Assembly: GCA_934700345.1 (NCBI GenBank)
Contig: CAKUXP010000014.1
Location: 11,212 to 75,211, forward strand
Origin: an uncultured Fibrobacter sp.
Lineage (GTDB): Bacteria > Fibrobacterota > Fibrobacteria > Fibrobacterales > Fibrobacteraceae
Direction: 5' to 3'
DNA: 64,000 nt
Positions 60,757 to 64,000 of the stretch are shown here, one piece after another. Made by a program: the position numbers and the translations under genes. The notes under the pieces were generated by a model. The model was not told where the DNA came from, searched no databases, and saw only the letters and a program-made list of their open reading frames with translations. Each line of letters starts with the position of its first letter. Positions within the stretch are counted from its first letter, which is position 1.

Positions 60757-61245
60757 TCAAAGCCTGTGGAAAAAAAGCATCAGATCTTCGAAGTTGCCGT
60801 CGTTTTTGCGGTAACATTCTGGGATGATACCGAGGCTTTCGAATCCTAGCTTTTCATATAGGCGAATCGCCGGAATGTTGGATTTGACGACCGCGTTGAA
60901 CTGAAGTATGTGAAATCCTTTCGCCTTTCCCTGGGCAAGGCTGTCTTCGACTAAAAGCTTGCCGATTCCCTTGCCGCGGGCGTCCCTCCCAACGGCATAG
61001 CTCGCATTGGCGATTGTCGCGCAGCGTCCGATATTGTTCGGATGCAAAATGTAAAGGCCTAGAATCTTGCCGTCTTCATCGGCGACGGCGGTATGGGTTT
61101 GCGCAACGAAAAAATTTCCCGCGTCGCTGTCGTTTTCAAAGCCGCTTTCTTGCGGAAAGGCGTTCGCCGCTTCGACGACTTCGTTCCAGATTTCTCGCAT
61201 CGCGGGAACATCTTCTTTGGTAAATTTTCGAATGACGATTGACAT
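60757..61245 (-). CDS. GNAT-family N-acetyltransferase
   Basis: A 162-residue acetyltransferase. The acetyl-CoA loop is VGRDARGKGIGKLLVEDSL (about 85-103) and the last strand YEKLGFESLGI is typical. It has a GAGGATACAAA leader. The acceptor is unknown. Confidence 0.85.
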   Translation of the reverse strand: MSIVIRKFTKEDVPAMREIWNEVVEAANAFPQESGFENDSDAGNFFVAQTHTAVADEDGKILGLYILHPNNIGRCATIANASYAVGRDARGKGIGKLLVEDSLAQGKAKGFHILQFNAVVKSNIPAIRLYEKLGFESLGIIPECYRKNDGNFEDLMLFFHRL

Positions 61246-61692
61246 TTTGTATCCTCGACCCGAAAATCTAGAACTTTTGACCGAAAGGATTCTTGAATCC
61301 TGAATTCTTACGGAAATGTGTGCAGGTATCGGTAAGGTCCTTGCGGGTATTTATCTTGAAGATTTATTTTGAAGATTTCCGAATGTGCTTTCCTCGCCGG
61401 AATTCGTAAAATACGAACCGCGCTTTTTTCCGTTCGTGTTGTAGATGGTAAGAACTTGCGCTTTTTTTTGCCCGGAATGGAAATTTTCTCTACGTCGTTT
61501 GCGAAAAACACGAGATAGTCCATATTGAAACAGGGTTATTTGACAAAAAGCTTTTGGTTCGCTCGCCCCGGCGATTTGCGTTGGGAATGGCTGCGCTCCA
61601 TTCCTCGAGAGTCGAAAATTCGGAATGTTTTTTTTGTTGTTCAAAATTAACCCCCCCGTTTTTCTGTCTAGTAATTTTATATATTGCCGCTC
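61246..61692. other. Non-coding interval before the TerC gene
   Basis: A 447-bp stretch without a convincing gene. Some short minus-strand frames exist (such as 61308-61523, 71 codons) but have no family feature. No manganese-type riboswitch pattern was seen upstream of the TerC gene. It contains a C7 run at 61655 and a T run near 61630. Confidence 0.5.
61680..61685 (+). promoter_or_regulatory. Candidate -10 hexamer abutting the TerC start
   Basis: TATATT is followed by seven bases (gccgctc) and the ATG at 61693. Confidence 0.45.
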
Positions 61693-62664
61693 ATGGTTAT
61701 TTTTTGGATTGGATTTTTGGCTCTTGTCGGCGTGATGCTTGCGCTTGATCTCTGCGTCTTGAACAAGAAGGACCATGAAATCGGGGTCGGCGAGGCTCTC
61801 AAGTGGACGGGAGTCTGGATTTTCCTTGCGATTCTTTTTGGCGTATTTATCTTTTTTGCCTATGAGCATCACTGGCTGGGAATCGGCGTGCACGCCGGGG
61901 CGTCTCTTTCGGGCGTGGATGCCTTTGTGGAATATCTCACGGGATATGTCCTGGAAAAGTCACTTTCCCTGGACAACATTTTCGTGATGGCTGCGATATT
62001 TTCCTATTTCGGAATCCCGAGGCTTTACCAGCACCGCGTGCTTTTCTGGGGAATTCTCGGGGCGCTTGTCTTGCGAGGAATCTTTATTCTCGGCGGGACG
62101 GCCCTGATTTCGCGCTTCCATTTCCTGATGTATTTCTTCGGCGCGTTCCTCATCTTTACGGCGTTGAAAATGCAGTTCTCGAAAACGGACGGGGAAATGG
62201 ATCCGTCTAAAAATCTGGCGGTGCGCTTTGCCAGGAAGATCTTCCCGGTGACGGAAGAACGCCACGGTCACGATTTCTTCCTGAAAAAGGACGGCAAGCG
62301 CTTTGCAACGCCGCTTTTTCTTTCGCTGATTGTTGTCGAATCTTCGGATGTCCTTTTTGCTGTCGATAGCATTCCGGCGGTTTTTGGCGTGACGCTCGAT
62401 CCGTTCCTTGTCTTTACGTCGAACATCATGGCGATTCTCGGCTTGCGTTCCCTCTATTTTGCGCTTGCGGCGATGCTCGGCATGTTCCGTTTCCTGAAAA
62501 ATGCGCTGGTCATCGTCCTTGCCTTTGTCGGGATAAAGATGCTTGCCGCATCCTTTGTGGAATTGCCTAGCTGGGTCAGCCTGGTTGTCGTCTTTTCGAT
62601 GATCGGGATAGGAATTCTTGCGAGCATGCTGTTCCCAGAAAAGAAAAAGGACGCATCGCGTTGA
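61693..62664 (+). CDS. TerC-family integral membrane protein
   Basis: A 323-residue protein with about nine helices. LSLDNIFVMAAIFSYFGIP carries the acidic residue pair (Asp in helix 3) of the family, RVLFWGILGALVLRGIFI follows, and the second half has LFLSLIVVESSDVLFAVDSIPAVF with the matching acids. TerC/Alx proteins are linked to tellurite resistance and manganese export. ATG 61693 is preferred over the upstream TTG at 61684. Confidence 0.9.
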   Translation: MVIFWIGFLALVGVMLALDLCVLNKKDHEIGVGEALKWTGVWIFLAILFGVFIFFAYEHHWLGIGVHAGASLSGVDAFVEYLTGYVLEKSLSLDNIFVMAAIFSYFGIPRLYQHRVLFWGILGALVLRGIFILGGTALISRFHFLMYFFGAFLIFTALKMQFSKTDGEMDPSKNLAVRFARKIFPVTEERHGHDFFLKKDGKRFATPLFLSLIVVESSDVLFAVDSIPAVFGVTLDPFLVFTSNIMAILGLRSLYFALAAMLGMFRFLKNALVIVLAFVGIKMLAASFVELPSWVSLVVVFSMIGIGILASMLFPEKKKDASR

Positions 62665-63551
62665 CGCTTTATACGCCTTACCGGGATTTTCTTGCGAGAG
62701 AATTTCCCTCCTTTCGGAAAGTTCGGAAATTGCCTCTTTCGGGCGGTATGTCCTGTCCGAATCTCGATGGAAATCGCGGTTGCGGTGGCTGCGCCTATTG
62801 CAACAACAAGTCGTTCAGTCCGGTTTGGGACAAGGCCGGCGTTTCGGTCGAGGATCAGCTCAAGGAACTGGTGCCGAAGCTCCGCAAAAAATATCGGGAT
62901 GCGGGAATCCTCGCCTATTTCCAACCCTATACGAATACCTACGCTCCGGTAGAGCGGCTCCGCCAAATTTACGAGCCTGTTTTCGCCTCGGAAGAAATCG
63001 CGGGCGTTGCGATTGGGACGCGCCCGGATTGCGTCGCGAAGGATGTTCTAGAGCTTCTCGCCTTTGAAAATTCCCGGAAGAAGGTGATTCTTGAACTGGG
63101 GCTTCAAACGGCAAATGACGGGACTTTGGAACGCATAGGCCGTGGGCATACGCTTTCGGATTTTGAAGATGCCGTCGAACGAGCTCATGCGGCAAGCCTG
63201 ATTGTGACTACCCATGTGATTCTCGGGCTTCCCGGCGAGACGATGGATGATTTTTTACGGACTGCGAAAGTCGTCCGTGACTTGAAAATCTCTGCGGTGA
63301 AGATTCACCCGCTGCATATCGTGCAAAATACACGACTAGCGGATTCGTTTGTACGAAATGAGTTTTCGCTTCTTTCTTTCGATGCTTACTGCGAAGCGGT
63401 TGCCGCATTCATTCGGACTGTCGGACGGGATGTCGCCATCGAACGTTTTAGCGGGGAAGCGCAGAACGAAACGCTGATCGCTCCCGATTGGTGCGGGGAC
63501 AGAAATCGGATTGTCTTGAGGGTGGAAGAGCTTTTGGCGGCTCGTTTTTAG
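62661..63551 (+). CDS. Radical SAM protein, TIGR01212/YhcC type
   Basis: A 296-residue enzyme that begins with TTG within the TerC stop. The iron-sulfur ligands are in CPNLDGNRGCGGCAYCN (about 32-48), a spacing longer than the usual CxxxCxxC and typical of the YhcC group. ELGLQTANDGTLERIGRGH and LGLPGETMDDFLRTAK follow. The reaction is not known. It is translationally coupled to TerC. Confidence 0.85.
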   Translation: MTLYTPYRDFLAREFPSFRKVRKLPLSGGMSCPNLDGNRGCGGCAYCNNKSFSPVWDKAGVSVEDQLKELVPKLRKKYRDAGILAYFQPYTNTYAPVERLRQIYEPVFASEEIAGVAIGTRPDCVAKDVLELLAFENSRKKVILELGLQTANDGTLERIGRGHTLSDFEDAVERAHAASLIVTTHVILGLPGETMDDFLRTAKVVRDLKISAVKIHPLHIVQNTRLADSFVRNEFSLLSFDAYCEAVAAFIRTVGRDVAIERFSGEAQNETLIAPDWCGDRNRIVLRVEELLAARF

Positions 63552-63573
63552 AATGGGATGATACGGGGGGTAA

Positions 63574-64000
63574 GGAATTAGCAATGAGCAATGAGCAATG
63601 AGGAATTGACAGTCTAGCGAACTGTAAGTTGTCAGGAATCAGTGGTTAGAGCTTAGTTGGTAGTTGACAGAAGTCAGGTATCAGTGATCAGTGACTAGCG
63701 AGCAGTTAGGGAACAGGGAGAAGGGATTAGGGATTAGAGAGGAATTAGCAATGAGCAATTAGCAATGAGGAATTGACAGTCTAGCGAACTGTAAGTTGTC
63801 AGGAATCAGTGGTTAGAGCTTAGTTGGTAGTTGACAGAAGTCAGGTATCAGTGATCAGTGACTAGCGAGCAGTTAGGGAACAGGGAGAAGGGATTAGGGA
63901 TTAGAGAGGAATTAGCAATGAGCAATTAGCAATGAGGAATTGACAGTCTAGCGAACTGTAAGTTGTCAGGAATCAGTGGTTAGAGCTTAGTTGGTAGTTG
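63574..64000. repeat. 167-bp tandem repeat, at least 2.5 copies
   Basis: Units begin with ggaattagcaatgag at 63574, 63741 and 63908, an exact period of 167 bp, and are nearly identical (one T/G difference seen in the first unit). Each unit holds short self-similar motifs: repeats of (A/G)TTAG or TAGCAATGAG, and an ACAGT...ACTGT hairpin. No coding potential is seen. The array runs past the window end. Confidence 0.95.

Noticed and set aside
61540..61692. yybP-ykoY manganese riboswitch upstream of the TerC gene
   Set aside because: TerC/Alx genes often have one, so I looked for the conserved hairpin and loop bases, but found none, and the -10 hexamer abuts the ATG, which leaves no leader for a riboswitch.
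63574..64000. CRISPR array
   Set aside because: The repeat is 167 bp with no spacers; units are directly joined and nearly identical throughout.

Overview
The window looks like chromosome from a Fibrobacter-type bacterium (Fibrobacterota). This is an inference from gene content. It carries a very large secreted cellulase with three carbohydrate-binding-like modules, Ser-rich short lipoproteins, PorV/UPF0164-like outer-membrane proteins, LptF/LptG, an MlaD-like protein and many Asp/Glu-rich lipoproteins. Core genes are moderately GC-rich, while two islands are clearly AT-richer. No ribosomal RNA or CRISPR array was seen. There is one tRNA (Asn, GTT).

Layout. 1-2.5 kb: a truncated phage-type gene, VanZ-like protein, DNA repair methyltransferase and a lipoprotein. 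2.5-9.8 kb: a class I aminotransferase followed by a variable island. The island holds a secreted caspase-like protein, a signal-peptide ORF joined to an unknown exported protein across an A7 tract, and a lipoprotein. Next come a second, diverged copy of the aminotransferase 3' end, a fragment of the unknown protein gene, an IS5-type transposase relic, an NgoMIV-type restriction-modification pair and two decayed genes. 9.9-14 kb: DsbA-like lipoprotein and the GH51-like endoglucanase. 14-36.6 kb: housekeeping and envelope genes (murA, RDD protein, rapA, proB, xerC, an operon ending in pdxA and a Nudix gene, PHP phosphoesterase, BamD-like lipoprotein, lptF-lptG, a diguanylate cyclase, a sodium symporter, tadA). 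36.6-42.3 kb: a lipoprotein, a beta-helix protein, then a four-gene operon whose centre is a MotA/ZorA-like channel with a long coiled tail and a MotB/OmpA-like partner. 42.3-45.5 kb: a copper operon (CsoR box, csoR, small HMA protein, copA with a C-terminal HMA domain that has its own ribosome binding site). 45.5-54.6 kb: argH, an IS30 element 38 bp upstream of it, and a decaying defence island (IS-truncated gene plus AAA ATPase, hsdS and hsdM without hsdR, a truncated AAA/DUF4143 gene). 54.6-63.5 kb: a SUI1-type factor, tRNA-Asn, MlaD-like protein, FIST-GGDEF protein, argG, sugar transporter, GNAT, TerC and a radical SAM protein. 63.57 kb to the end: a 167-bp tandem repeat that runs off the window.

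The strongest candidates for something undescribed are: (1) the secreted caspase-like operon at 3.9-6.1 kb; (2) the ZorAB/MotAB-like four-gene operon at 38.2-42.3 kb; (3) a recurring arrangement in which a TANNTT hexamer ends 6-8 nt before an ATG that has no Shine-Dalgarno sequence, at about ten genes, suggesting widespread leaderless transcription; and (4) the nested copper chaperone start inside copA. All functional statements rest on motif reading without database searches.
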